From Acanthochromis polyacanthus (Eukaryota > Chordata > Actinopteri > Pomacentridae), in assembly GCF_021347895.1 (NCBI RefSeq), contig NC_067120.1:20259361-20323360 (forward strand): 64,000 nt of DNA, in the 5' to 3' direction. Each line of letters begins with the position of its first letter. Within the stretch, counting starts at the first letter, position 1. Below are positions 25,082 to 37,779 of this stretch, piece by piece. The notes under the pieces are model-generated. The model was not told where the DNA came from. It did no database searches and was given only the letters and a program-made list of their open reading frames with translations. The translations under genes were made by a program, and so were the position numbers.

Positions 25082-26701
25082 CTCTACAGTTTTGCACTCA
25101 AAAATGTCTAATTTTATTTAGGTATATTAACACTAATCAGTAAAACGATTAATAGATTAATCAATAGATAAATAGTTGTCAGTGGCAACCATAAATACAT
25201 GCAAAAAATAACTGAAAAAAATAAACATGCCTCATCCCCTTTGCTATGGGAAGCAGCAACACTGCAGAAAAATTTGGACAACAGTTTGGATTCTGGCATA
25301 AGTCAGGCTTGCTTGGTTCTTTTGGTGAATAGTTGTAAAGATCTACAAATATTGTATTCACAACATTCGCTGTGTTTTGAGTATGTCTTGCACATTTGCC
25401 CATCTGTTATGGAAAAAGTTTCATTTTCCGAGCATGTTCCACCAAAACAAGATCCCAAATGACACTGTTTTGCAGGAGCGTCATTGCTGCACTCCAGACT
25501 TAGTGCCACCTCAGATGATTACAACTGGTTTAAAGAAAGACAAACAACCCAGAACTCTTTTCCTGTATTCACCTGCAGTGAGGTGCAGCTAGTTTGTATA
25601 GTACCTGCATTTTTTTTCCATTAAAATATTTTAAGCTTACTTCTGGATGTGTGCATGGGTAAATTTGACTCTGACTGTGTGAATGCATTGAATGCAGTCA
25701 TGCCATGTCAAAAATTCATTTAATTTATAGTCTGAAAACTCAGCGAGTCTTGTTATTGTTTCATTGTGTCTTGAGTTGGAACAACTGTGAACATACACTG
25801 TATCCCAAAGCCCAAAAATCAGAGATCTGTGACACAAACTAATCATGAACTAAAGTGAAGTCTGAAGATTCTGCTCAGAGAAAATAGTGTGAAATTGGAG
25901 GGCAGAAATACCAACACAAGTCTTATTGACAAAATGTCTTTTCCACTGTTGGGGTTCAGAGTTTTAAGGTAATCCTGAAGCTTTGCTCATCTTACCCAGT
26001 GGAAACCTGGCTATGACTGAGTTTCAGATTTACACCATGTGGGACCTGTGAGTCCTGAGCAGTTTGCCACGGAAATTCAAGCACACAAACTCAGAAAGCA
26101 ATATTTCAACAGCTGTCCAGAGAAAATAGTCCATCAAACTCAAATGAGGCAGACAATAAAACCTTTACTCAGAAAATCGAGTGAATCATGCCAAATGATC
26201 GATATGTGGGCAATCCAGTTTTCTAACAGTGGTGTTGTGACTGAGGTCAGAGAAAGACAGCACTTAGAGATTAAAATTAAGGTTTTGATAATTTCTTACA
26301 TGACCCATCAGAACATGAGGGTCTTGCTTTATGTGACGTGGCAGATGGTGTGAAATGCCTCTACTCTTTTGCATCTTTTTCATTTTCGTTTTTCAGTATC
26401 TCTAGTGTGACTTTTAAAACATTTCTGAAAAATTATAGGTTTTGGGCTTTCTAACGCTTTCCAATTTTAGCCCATTTTAGCCATCTGCTTCAGACATTGA
26501 ATAGAAATTCAACTATTGTATGCACCTGCAAAGTTCTGGATTTTCCAGGAGATCGTCTTAGCAGATCCAGAAGACAATGGAAACATGTCATATCTGAGCG
26601 ACAGCTACCGCAGCCTGATACTAAAGCCATTGTGGAAGTATTTGACATTGCAATTTTGCAAACGGCCCCTAAATGCTGGTCCCAAAACAATCCAAAACCC
26701 A

Positions 26702-27063
26702 TCCATCCATCCATTCTCTATACACCGCTTTATCCTCACTAGGGTTGCGGGGGGTGCTGGAGCCTATCCCAGCTGACTCGGGCGAAGGCAGGGACACCCT
26801 GGACAGGTCACCAGTCTGTCGCAGAGCTACATATACAGACAAACAATCACACTCACATTCACATCTACGGGCAATTTAGAGTAGTCAATTAACCTCAGCA
26901 TATTTTTGGACTGTGGGAGGAAGCCAGAGTGCCCAGAGAAAACCCACGTATGCACAGGGAGAACATGCAAACTCCATGCAGAAAGATCCCAGGCCCAGGC
27001 CGGGATTTGAACCGGGGATCTTCTTGCTGCAAGGCGACAGTGCTAACCACTGTGCAGCCCCCC
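26702..27063 (-). mobile_element. tRNA-derived SINE, copy 3, complete with TSD
   Basis: Minus-strand box B is GGTTCAAATCC at 27003-27013, with the head gtggttagcactgtcgcc. The tail (ATGG)n is at the left. A 14-bp target duplication, caatccaaaaccca, lies at 26688-26701 and 27064-27077. It is close in sequence to copy 2. Confidence 0.92.
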
Positions 27064-27077
27064 CAATCCAAAACCCA

Positions 27078-28045
27078 GTTGACTTTATTTTTTTCATTCA
27101 ATCAGTAGTTATATTTATTTTGTAATTGTGCCCTCAGTCAGTATAATCCTATTGGTTTGTGCTGGTTCTGATTTTGAAATTAATTTCTCCAAATAAAAGA
27201 TTTGAAAGTCTCAAGTGTATGACAGCTTAGCTTAGTCGTTAGAAAGGGCTTTACAACCCCGTTACACTTTAAGTCCATTTTTCAAATTGATCTTGTTAAA
27301 CAATAAAGGAACAGGACAATATATCAAAGTACTAAATTTAGCTTTTGATCTTCAGCTGACACATAGTTGAGTTTTATAGCTGACACGTCTCTTGATATTG
27401 GTTTCTCACTTGTCTTTCATTGTTGTGTTGAAAGTGCAAATACGTCAGGGATCAATTTGGACAGTCTTAAAATTCCAGAGGGTGGAGTGCAGCATGGAAA
27501 GTGGATTTTGAAAGCCAGAAACATCGACACCTGGCAGAGTATTCACAGATATTGATTAACTACACTGTCAACGCACCACAGATAGTGTTCATTTTGTACT
27601 GTTGACGAATAAATACCTCAGTTCTTAGTCTTTTAGGTATTTATAGGAAACTCCATCTTCAGAGTGTTGTTAGTGTGGGTGTAATGGTTTTGCTTGGTTT
27701 CAAAACACTTCTTAGTGAGTCATGCAAACAAACTATGGCATGCAAAACATGCTGATGCAACAGATTGGCTTTAAAAGCTTAATTATATGAAAATCTTCTG
27801 ACATTTTACTCAGGAAAATCAAGTGCTTTGTCGTTTTCCAGTAACGCCCTGCTTTATTTCAGTTTAACAGATTCTCACCTGTTACCTGCCCGGTTCTAAC
27901 AGTTCTCAGAACATTAATTGTTTTCCCACCAAGAGTTTTCCTGCTGCCATGATTTGAACAGTGAACCTTGTAGACACAGAACTGCTTTTCTATCATCAAT
28001 AATTTGTGTTGCGGTCAGATGATCTCCTCTGATTAGGGATACACT
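27078..28045. other. intergenic, nothing recognised
   Basis: No conserved frame, RNA gene or clear repeat seen. Confidence 0.35.
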
Positions 28046-28383
28046 ATGTTGGCTTCACTCCATAGAGTGGCCAGACTCAGTCTTACAGACAGAGTGAGGA
28101 ACTTTGACATCCGGAGGGAGCTTGGAGTGGAGTCACTGCTCCTTTATGTCAAAAGGAGCCAGTTGAGATGGTTCAGGCATGTGATGGGGAGATCATCCAG
28201 TCACCTTCAACCAGTAGGACTCTTTGGGGTAGACCTAGGAGTTGCTGGAGGAATTATATCTCATCTGGCCCAGGTCTCACATGATATTCCTCCAGGATGA
28301 ACTGGAGAGTTGCTGGGGAAAAAGTAGTCTGGAATGCCCTGCCACTTCAACCTGATCTTGGATAAACAGAAGAATATAGATGG
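28046..28383 (+). mobile_element. non-LTR retrotransposon ORF2 tail, decayed
   Basis: The plus strand encodes RVARLSLTDRVRNFDIRREL then GVESLLLYVKRSQLRWFRHV. After a frame change comes RSWRNYIS and a degraded ERLGIPPEELEEVAGE-like part. This is the common C-terminal tail of a fish LINE reverse transcriptase. It is 5' truncated and frameshifted. Confidence 0.75.
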
Positions 28384-29756
28384 ACGAGCCAAAACATCAC
28401 TTGCCTAATATTTTCTGTTGGTCCTTTGGGTGCTGCCACCAACAACAGCCTGCTAAGAACCTGAATAGACCTCTGAAGATGTCCTGTGGCATGTGATTTG
28501 GAGATGCTACAAATCAAAGTTCCAACACATCTGAGACAGTTTTTGGTTTGTCCTTTCGTGGACCTCATCTCACCACTGCTGACCAGAGGTGCCCTACAAG
28601 CTCTGCTGTTCGGAGATGATCCTGCTCAGTCTCCCGGTCATCACAGTTTGGTCCTTAGTCACATTATTTAGGTCTTTATACACCTTTCTATTCATCTTCA
28701 TCCAACGCTTTGCCAGTCGTCAGTGTTTAATATCCCAGACTTTGACATGCACTGTTGATACAATAATGTTGTGGCTCATCTGTGTGCGCTGGTCACTGTC
28801 TACAATTGTTTATTCGTTTTATTTTTGCACTAAGGCAACAAGCAGTGCAAACGTAGATCAGATTTCCAAGATGTTTTGGAGCTTCATTCCACATTGTCCT
28901 CTCCAATTCCAACAGATGGATGTCCCTCAAGTGGCCCATAAATGTGTTTCGAAAATACCATGTTTACTGTAGTTATTCCTTCTGAAGTTAATAGTGTAAT
29001 TGCAAGTAATGTTTCCTGCTCCATCACATTCTGCTATCATGAGTCATTGCTGTCACGGCAGCGTTGCACGCTGAAAATCCACAATCTTCACCCAGTGCTG
29101 CATTCATAGTGGATCAAGACAGTAAATCTGTCTAGTATCACTGGCTATCACTCACTCTGGTTTCCCTGCTGAGTTCAAAGTCTTTGAAATGCAAACCTGG
29201 CGCTATAGTGAGCTAATAGATTGTATAACACTTCATTAGGACTGGGAAGTTTATCTCTAGTTTTGGAACCAGAGGATTACTGTCACATTGTCCTCATTAG
29301 AACTTTATAGTTTAAGGCATGTTTCATCACTTTCATATTAAGTGGAGAGATGGATTGTGTAACTTGTGGAATTCATCTTATTTTTTCTAGATATGGTCTT
29401 TCAAATAGCACCTCACCTCTTTTGTTTCAGTGTTTCCGAGTGTTTGTTAAGCCCCTTTTACGCATGGAATATATAACATTGCTTCATCTCTCCATTAAAG
29501 TGATGGATTTTTGCCATTCAGTCACTGGGGTCAGTTACATAAAAGTTCCTTATGGCTTCATTCAAACATGACGACACCTTTGTCAGCGTTTGCACCATAT
29601 TCATCACCAAGAGTGGAAGTGGTGTTGGCAATTTAATAAGTTCTGATCCGAAGAAAAATTGTCTTTATAACTGAAACCTTTATTAATGAAAAATATGAGC
29701 ATTTATGATGCTTGCCATTTCTTCTTGGAGCAAGTGGTATAAAACATTTGTTAAAT
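28384..29756. other. intergenic, nothing recognised
   Basis: Contains a 127-codon open frame at 28589-28972 without recognisable motifs; I treat it as chance. Confidence 0.3.
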
Positions 29757-29822
29757 CCATCCATTAATTATCTATACGCTGCTTTGCCCTATAGAGGGTT
29801 GTGGGAAGGCTGGAGCATATTT
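29757..29822 (-). repeat. SINE 3' end fragment
   Basis: ccatccattaattatctata, then gctgctttgccctatagagg and ggctggagc, match the tail-proximal part of the SINEs at 24.7 and 26.7 kb. Only about 65 bases remain, consistent with 5' truncation at insertion. Confidence 0.75.
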
Positions 29823-30324
29823 TAAAAATTAGTTTCATAATTTAACATTATTAGATGACAATTCCGATGCCTTATTTTATTTATTCATTACATGTTGTAC
29901 CTAAGGCTGCAGTTAACTGTTGTTTTCCCTTTCTTAGATTTGTCTGTACCATGTCAGAAAATGTGATAAATATGTCAGTCACTGTTTCCTAAACTTTTTA
30001 AAATGTCCTGTTTTCTCCACAAGCCAGAGATGCTTGTTTTTCTTTTATAGAGAAGGAAAGAAACCCTAAAATGTTCACATTCAAGAAACTGGAATCAGAC
30101 TTTTTGTGTCTTTAAAAAAATTACCTCAATTATTATCGATTATTAAAACTAATTGATTGAAAACTGGAGCTCTTGTCAAAACTTTTTTTTGGGGATATTG
30201 AGGGGTGGTCTGATTAGTTTTGTGGTTAAAGACTGATCCTACATCAAGCCCTATATTTATTTTTCAACCTAAAATTGGCTCATTCGTGGTATTTGGTGGT
30301 TGAGTTAAAACTGTAGTATTATAT

Positions 30325-30875
30325 TCTTTTTTTGGAATATTTTATTTTCAAATTTTTCACTTTAACAGAACATACACACACAAAAAAAAGGAACAGGTTA
30401 CAGAATATCCCTCCACCCCCCATATGTGTATGTGTACAGACTACAGCAATATCCAAGTCAATCGAGTAGGTAATAGTTAAAGTCCTAAAAATAAATAAAT
30501 AACTAAATAAATAAATAAACAGAACCTAAAATATGAGGCAATGTAAATAATCCTGGTTTCTACAAGTGACCTGCGATGTATCCATTTGGTATCATTTTTA
30601 CAGATCTGATAAAGGTATTGGCAAAGTATCAATGTAGGTCAAGTAGGGCTGCCAAATCTTCAGAAAAGTGTTGTATTCGTTTCTCAGAGTGTACATAATC
30701 TTTTCGAGTGGGATGCAGCTGTTCATTTCCCTTAACCATCTCGCTATGAGGAGATGAGAGTCAGACTTCCATGAGACTGCTATACACTTCCTAGCAGTGC
30801 ACAAAGCTATCTCAAAGAATCTCTTCTGGGAGCTCTTAAAATGTGCTTTAATGGTTGTAAAGTTCCCTAGTATTA
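30325..30875 (-). mobile_element. L1-like LINE 3' end (5' truncated)
   Basis: The minus strand encodes an L1-type ORF2 C-terminus: FFEIALCTARKCIAVSWKSD, WLREMNSCIPLEKIMYTLRN and FLKIWQPYLTYI, with a stop at about 30598. About 270 bases of AT-rich 3' UTR follow, with an (AAAT)n run. The W-K-S, EKI-Y-LR and FLKIWxPY pattern is typical of the L1/Tx1 clade. Confidence 0.8.
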
Positions 30876-33800
30876 TATTCTTAAAAAGGCGAACAAATCC
30901 CTTTAATTCCTCTCAACTTCCTCCCACGTTTAACCTTCTGTCATTGTCGTCTTTACATTTGTAGAATGGGAGTGTTACTAGGTTGGATTCAGTAATACTT
31001 TCAGCTTTGATATAAATGTGACCTCGGTCTTCATTCAGACATAAAATTTCTAAAATCACCATCATATTTAATGCATCATAAGGGCTTTACATTATCAGTC
31101 TCATGATATTTCCTGACTCTTCGGAGAGAGACTTTTGTTTCTGTTATGCTTGAGTAAATGAAATCCCAGTTAACAAAGCTGGTTAAATAACTAATGGAAT
31201 ATATTTTGAACTCGATTGTCTTTTAGCAGCAAAGCCGATAAGGAAGTAGTGTGGGGGCGGAGGCTGGCACCCCTCCATGCCGGTGTGTTCATGCCAAGAT
31301 TATTGTGACAGTTAATATTTTGTGTGCCATTCCCTCCTTTAAACCACGTCTTCTTTGACAGGAGAACAAAGCAGTTTGTGTTGCTCTCTGGTCTTAAATA
31401 GCAGTTACAGGTTTACCTTAATGACACTCTTATCCTGGAGGAAGAGAAAGGGTGTGTCTTTAGGGAAGGGATGATGATACAGGAGTGTGCAGGTAATTCT
31501 ACCCTTGGCTTCGCTTCATCAAGCACTTGGCCTTTCACCCGGTAAAGAAGGGCTCGGCTGATTCGTTGACGTGCTTCATTTAAGCCGGCTGCGCTTGGGT
31601 ATTTTTAGCCTGATTTCACATCTTTGCAATTAGGTGGGATGCTGGTAAACAATGCTCTGGTAGGGGGCCAGTTCCAAACTTGGCTTAGTCATGATAAGTC
31701 AGACGTTTCCACTGAAAAACGAATAACTTCATGTGCTGGCAGGAGTGCAGCACAGTCCATGGGGGTTGCAGGGTTTTTTTTTCCACAGAAACACTTGTGT
31801 TTTATATTTGCGCCTTGCCACACATTCTTTTGTGTTCATGGGGGAGGAAGAGGATGAGACGCTGACTTTTGAAGTCTTTCTGTCTTGTCACGTAAAGCAT
31901 TCCTCACATACAGAGTATGACCGCATAGACAACCAGTCACCTCTTTCTGTTGCCTTTTTACAGTTCCTATCCGGCTGAGTTAAATTAAGAAATTGTCTGT
32001 GTGTGCACGTCTCTTTTTCTGTGTGTCTGTGTGTGTCTGTACCACATTCTGGCATTTAATTGTGTGCTTGCTGCATTTAAGTGGGTGCACGAACGTGTGC
32101 GTTCAGCATGCATACATTTGAAAGTGAGCGTTAATGTGTGTCTGCATCCTGGTGTAGACAGTGTGCATGCATGAAGGCGTGTGTATTCCTCTGGGCATGC
32201 ATTTGCATTTACATTTACAGTAGGTAAGTGTGCATGTGCTTGTACATGTATCCACAGTAACCTCTGGCCTCTGAGGGTAAAAATACAAATGGGAGGTGAG
32301 AGTGGCACACAGCTCACCTTTAGCTTGGCTCTTTGCATTGTCAAAAGTTATTTATATCTGGAATGAACAATTGAGAAAGATGGGTTTGATTTCCCCGCTG
32401 TGGCCTCGGGCTTGGCCTTCCTGTGGGTGCAGAGTCAACCTCAGTCAGATGCTCTGATTGGAGCCAGATCCTTTGTCCCAAATTCCGTCTCCTTGCACCC
32501 TTGAACCTCACGAAATCTCTAAACTAAAACCTTCGGTCGTTGGTGTGAGTCCCACATTACACAAATCCAGCTCTAATACGATGTTGTGAAATGTCAGGAG
32601 GGCGATGCGGAGAAACATGTGCTGGTGGACAAAAAAGATGACACGCAGGTGAAATGAGGTTGAAGGTGAAATTCCACCGGTGAGGCAAAGGCAGTCTTTA
32701 CAGTAATAGACATTGTAGTTGTTGTGAAGTGGAATGCTGCTGTTAATTCCTCACTCTCTGGACCCAGTTTAAGTGTTTTTCATTTTTATGAGGCAGAGGA
32801 GGACATCTGTTTGCATCGTTGACCCTTACAGGAATTCTTCAGGGACCTTTTAATCTTCCATAGAGATCTATAATGTGAAGATCCAGTGATATGCTATTTT
32901 TGTCCACTCTCTCACCACATGCTTTTCTGAACTCTTAATACTCCCGTATCACACCCCTGGGATCCATGAATTGTCATATGCGATACTGTGAAGGAAGGTA
33001 AATGTTCTGCAGGCGTTTTATTTTACTGTCCCAAGAGTACCCCTCTGCTCAGCAGGCCCCAGGACTTCTCAAGAACCCCATTCGCTGTAAATACCCAGAA
33101 TTCCTACAACTTTCAAACCCTATTTATTTTGAATTCCTCAGACGTCTTCAGACGCTTTGTGTCTGAGATGCTCTCGTACTCAAGGGGGCAGTGAGACCCG
33201 TCAGCAATGACTTAACCCACCCCAACCACTGGCCATCGCATATACATAAACAGACAAACACATGTTAACACACACACACACGCATACACCCCCTGCGATG
33301 GATTCCAGATCGGGAATTTAATGCATTTCTGTTTCGCATCACCTCCCTGGAATGCGGCGCGCGTGCCACAAGCCTCATAACCTCAGGCTGATGATTGTGA
33401 GGATGTTTAAAAGAGAGAGCATTGATGGGATACAGACGCTGCTGGGGGTCATAGGGGGTTGTGGGGAGGGCTGGGAGTGACGGGATGCGGAGGGGGGTAA
33501 ACAGAGCGCATCCGGCGCAGTACTTGACATTAATGATAGGCCCTTCTTGTTGCATAAAGCAATGTTAGTGCAGCTGTGGTATGCGCCGAGCGCATCTGGC
33601 CCACAGATTTTTAGGAACGTATTTTGTGTGTGTTTGTTTGGTCTGTCCCGTCTCACTCAAATTAATGACTGTTGCACGATACAGAGAGAGGATGGAGCGA
33701 ATTAGCTTAGTTGGGGAGCTTACAAGAAGGAGGAGGGAGGATCTAAAAATGGAGATTTTACAAGATACTCTGTTGTGCAAAATGTTTGACACCGGTAGAA

Positions 33801-33990
33801 TAGAAAAGCAGTGACAGTCATTGGGCACTGGGAATCTTAAAATCAGATTCATTAGAGGAGAAAAACTTCCTGACCTGCAAATTGACTGCAGACTCAGACT
33901 TGCATGATGCTCAGCTTGAGTTGAAGAATCTTTGTACTCCGTATAATATACCTGCTCAGTCTATTATTATGGAATATTCTCAGCCATTGA
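30876..33990. other. intergenic, few repeats; possible regulatory DNA
   Basis: No genes recognised. A GT-rich low-complexity tract lies at about 31995-32240. The rest looks unique and less AT-rich than its surroundings. It may hold conserved non-coding elements, but this cannot be judged from one sequence. Confidence 0.3.
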
Positions 33991-33996
33991 TTATCC

Positions 33997-34612
33997 AAGT
34001 TGTCCTCAAAAACGGATTAATGGACTTGGACGAAATTTTCAGGGAAGTTCAGAAATGACACAAGGACCAAGTGGTTAGATTTTGGCAGTGATAAGGCTTG
34101 TAGTCTGGATCCACAGATTTGTTCCAAATTTCTGTGTCATTGTGTGATAGCAACATGGCATCACTGTAACTATGACAAGTGAACGCTATGTCAGCTGCCT
34201 GCTGACGATTACATGATTGCAGTCCTACTGCAAATTGACCGCTGTGGACTTATCAGGACTTATCCTTTGGAAATGATACAAGGAACAATTGATTAAATTG
34301 TGTTTGTGTTTCTGAGTCCCATCAATTCCTGCCACCCGCTACATATTTAGGTCACACGATTCAATATCTGTACATAACGTACACGTGCATAACACACACC
34401 TGTGCTCAGCACAAGGTCATTTTGTTTGTGGGTACATCTGTATTAAATGGCCACATCCTATGTTGCCGTGATTTCTGATCATCAATAGCTAATAAACAAA
34501 TACTGCATTTCTAAAAAAAAAAAAATCCTGCATTTCTAACAATTCCATATGGGGGAAAGAACAGCCTTGGCGGAGTACTGCGCTCTCTGAGTGCTTTTCT
34601 TGTTTTCATCTG
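33997..34612 (-). repeat. dispersed repeat family R1, copy A
   Basis: The reverse complement starts aacaagaaaagcactcagag. It shares gacatagcgttcacttgtca, acggcaacataggat and aatgaccttgtgctgagcac with the copy at 41.8 kb. Part of the 3' end (ccttggcggag, cagacggacagac) is missing. It is probably a non-autonomous retroelement or LINE tail; the family is not named here. Confidence 0.8.
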
Positions 34613-37600
34613 GACCATGTTCAAGAATGTCTTAATGATACTGATTAAGTCAGCATTAAGGTAATGAGAATAAATTTCCAGTATGATTTTTAAGTATCAA
34701 TTCTGAAATCAAAGTAAGCAACACTAATTTACTAACATAGTAGTGTCATTAGTGCTGGATACAACACCTCATGTTATTGCATGGCCTGAAATACATTTAG
34801 AGTACATTCCAGTACACAAGATTTGTGAACTTGTGTGTTGCTGCAACCAACCAAAATTTTATATCACAAAGCAGTTTCACAATTTCTCAGAGCCCAATGT
34901 GATGTCTTTCCATTGATAACTGTGTCCAACCTATAGCTGCGCTGTATCGGAAAAAAAGCAAACATTAGAACATTTTGTTTTCTACAGTATATTTTAAAAT
35001 ATATAAAAAATACAGGAATTGTCACCAGATGACTTGAATAACACGGAATGAATCATTCGGCAGTGACTGGGGTGATTTTATAGGGGAGTACAATTGCATA
35101 GAAAATAAAAATAAATTTAAAAATGATGTCTGGAACCTCTTTTATATGGTGTAAGACTGGCAAAGGCGTCCAGAAAAGTTTTTTTTTTGTTGTGGATGGC
35201 ATTCAGAACTGACTTTACACTTGTCATGTGGTGCTGATTTAAATGGCAAAACAAATTAATTGTGTTGCCTCATGTAGTGGCAAGACACTGCCAACAGAGT
35301 ACCTGTTTCTGGTCAACATCATCCTTTCTGTAGTCGAAATATTTTCATACTTTCTGTGTTTATCTCTTGTTCCTCGCTCATTCCGCAGTACACACGTCGA
35401 GCATGTCAACAAACTCTGTATTTTAAATATAGTTGAAAAATCTCAGTGTGTCCAAGAACCCTTAAATCAGAGTAAATTATGTTCTATCGGACAGACTTCT
35501 CTGGTAGATTAGTCATGGAAAATGAGAACCATGTGAGTTTTCTTTTTATATCAAGCGGGTAAAAAAAATTTGCCATGTGCTGTGTTTGAGTTCAGTTGCC
35601 TTACTTCACGTTGCACCTCCTGCAGTGTGATTATTGCACATCACAGTGCCGTTGCTGAAATATGTTGTGCAGCCCTAGCCTGACCAGCAGTGCAGGTGTG
35701 TCTTCCAAAAAACGTGTTCAGTTAAAAAAAAACAACAACAACAAGAAAAAACCATCAATCTAACCTGCTGACTGACATGTTTTCTTCAACAAACCCTGAG
35801 TTTCTCCCTGTCTTCTCCCCCCCTGCTGAGCCTGAAGGAACTGCCTGACACGACGTTGCATTTCATCTTTCATACAGTTGATAACTACGAATCAGAACAC
35901 TGTTACGATCAGCCATCGATGTAAGGAAGGAAGCGGAGTGAGCCCTTTCTTCACTTCCAGACATTGCAGATGGTGCATTCACTTTTAACTCAGCGTAAAA
36001 AAAAATACATTCATATGACACAGTGACTGTAGACAAGTGAGGCAACTGTCAGGTCATTAGTGAGTTCCTCTGCACTTTATTGTATTATTGTAGATATCAC
36101 CAGAAATAAGAACAACAGTATTATTATTCTGTATTTTGTGATTGTCTGGACTGATAGTTATCATGCTATACTGGGGATTATTTAAATTTTTGAGTGATGA
36201 TGATGATTATAGTGCAGCTGAAAACACTTTAAGGCTTTGAAAACTGGACCAAACTGGTTTTGAATGAAGGCCGCATATATTCCTCATTTGTTTTAACAGA
36301 ATGTCAGTTACTTTGGTTCAATTTAATACATGCTGAAAATTATTTGTCAGATGATGCTGAGAAAGATTTTTTTTACCTCTTCCATATGCAAATTATAAAA
36401 ATCCTGATTAGTCAACTGGCTAAGACCGTCAAGTTTTAAAAGGTCTATAAATGAACGTAATCTTATCTGTCTGTCTTACCTTATGGCAGCACTCTGGTCC
36501 CATTTGTTCACAGCCAAAAAATAAATAATGTAGAGAATTTATTAACCATATTCAGCACTTCGTCAGCCATTAAGGGAAATCCCTTCTTCTAAATGATGAT
36601 TCAAATGTAAAAGGGAACACTTAATGACTCCTTTCTCCGTGTTCTTTCACTGACGCTGCCGTTTCACCTCAAGCCACATATCAGCATTCGCTGGATTAAA
36701 ACGTTGGCTCCACTCACCATGGTGAATCATAGCATCAGAGCCCCACTCATGGTGCGTTTTCATTCACTGTGCACTTTTAACCCAGAGTGACCTTCACATG
36801 ATAGCGCTCTGATCAGCACTAACTTCAAAACATGCTTCATGAAACAAATTTAGAGTCTAAAAATATTCTTCAAAGAAAGTCCTCACATTTGAGAAGCTGG
36901 AACTTACTGCAAGATAAAGTAAGCATTTGAAAAAGTCAAATCTTGCTCTTTCATAGCATTTTAAAACAACAATTTTAAAGTAATACTAAACCATATTAAT
37001 CACAAAAGGACTCCACTAAAAGTAGATATACAATAGTGCTCAGTTATTGCGCACCCTAAGTGTAGAAAGGAAAAAAGTGTTGAAAATAAGACTGAAAAGG
37101 GCCATCACATAACTCACCAAAATTCAATATTTAATATTATTTATCCCAGGTTAGTCTAAATATCAACGCCCATACTGCCTGTGCAGTCATTCTGAAACCA
37201 CAAAGTACTGCAAGCCCATTATCACTGATATTACAAAATGAAGATGAAAATTGAATTACGCATTTTAACAGTTACATAATCATAAAACAGCATGATACTC
37301 ATAATCTTGTCTGTATCATGCATAGCCAGACAGGAAGCAAACTACTCTTAATTGGCTTTATTTTGGAAAATGGAAGGCTTAGACAATAAAGTCATGGAAA
37401 TTAGGTCCCCGCTGACACCTATTCTGTCCCCAGATGATCCACAGTTAACACTGTACTGCAATTTGACAGCAGGTAGAGCTCCCCAGTTTTAGAAATACTG
37501 CTGTTCTCCAGCCTCTTTCTGCAGTGACATGGTGTTTATGGTACTATAGCGCCTTCTAGTGACCGCTTGAGGTTGTGGCATTTGTTTTCGTGTCATCACA

Positions 37601-37779
37601 ACAGCAACAAAGTAGTAACTGGGGTTCGAAAACATCAGCACAGTGCCGTCGGCCGTTCGTTGGTGCAGTATCCAGGTGTTGTGAATTATAAATTTCTCCT
37701 GTGATGCTTCATCTGTAATTTGCATTTATTGTAATTAGAACTGCAGTACAGTGTTCAAGTCAAAATACAGTAAGGCAGT
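34613..37779. other. intergenic downstream of swap70
   Basis: No gene recognised. A weaker CTCF-like site (tcactagaaggcgct on the minus strand, 37549-37563) and a 78-codon open frame overlapping it are the only features of note. Confidence 0.3.

Noticed and set aside
31985..32344. 119-codon minus-strand frame rich in His, Thr and Cys
   Set aside because: It arises from the GT-rich low-complexity tract; the composition reflects the repeat, not a protein.
37489..37725. 78-codon minus-strand frame past the swap70 3' end
   Set aside because: No motif or splice signal, and it overlaps a CTCF-like site. Considered as an extra swap70 exon, but the stop codon is already in exon 12.
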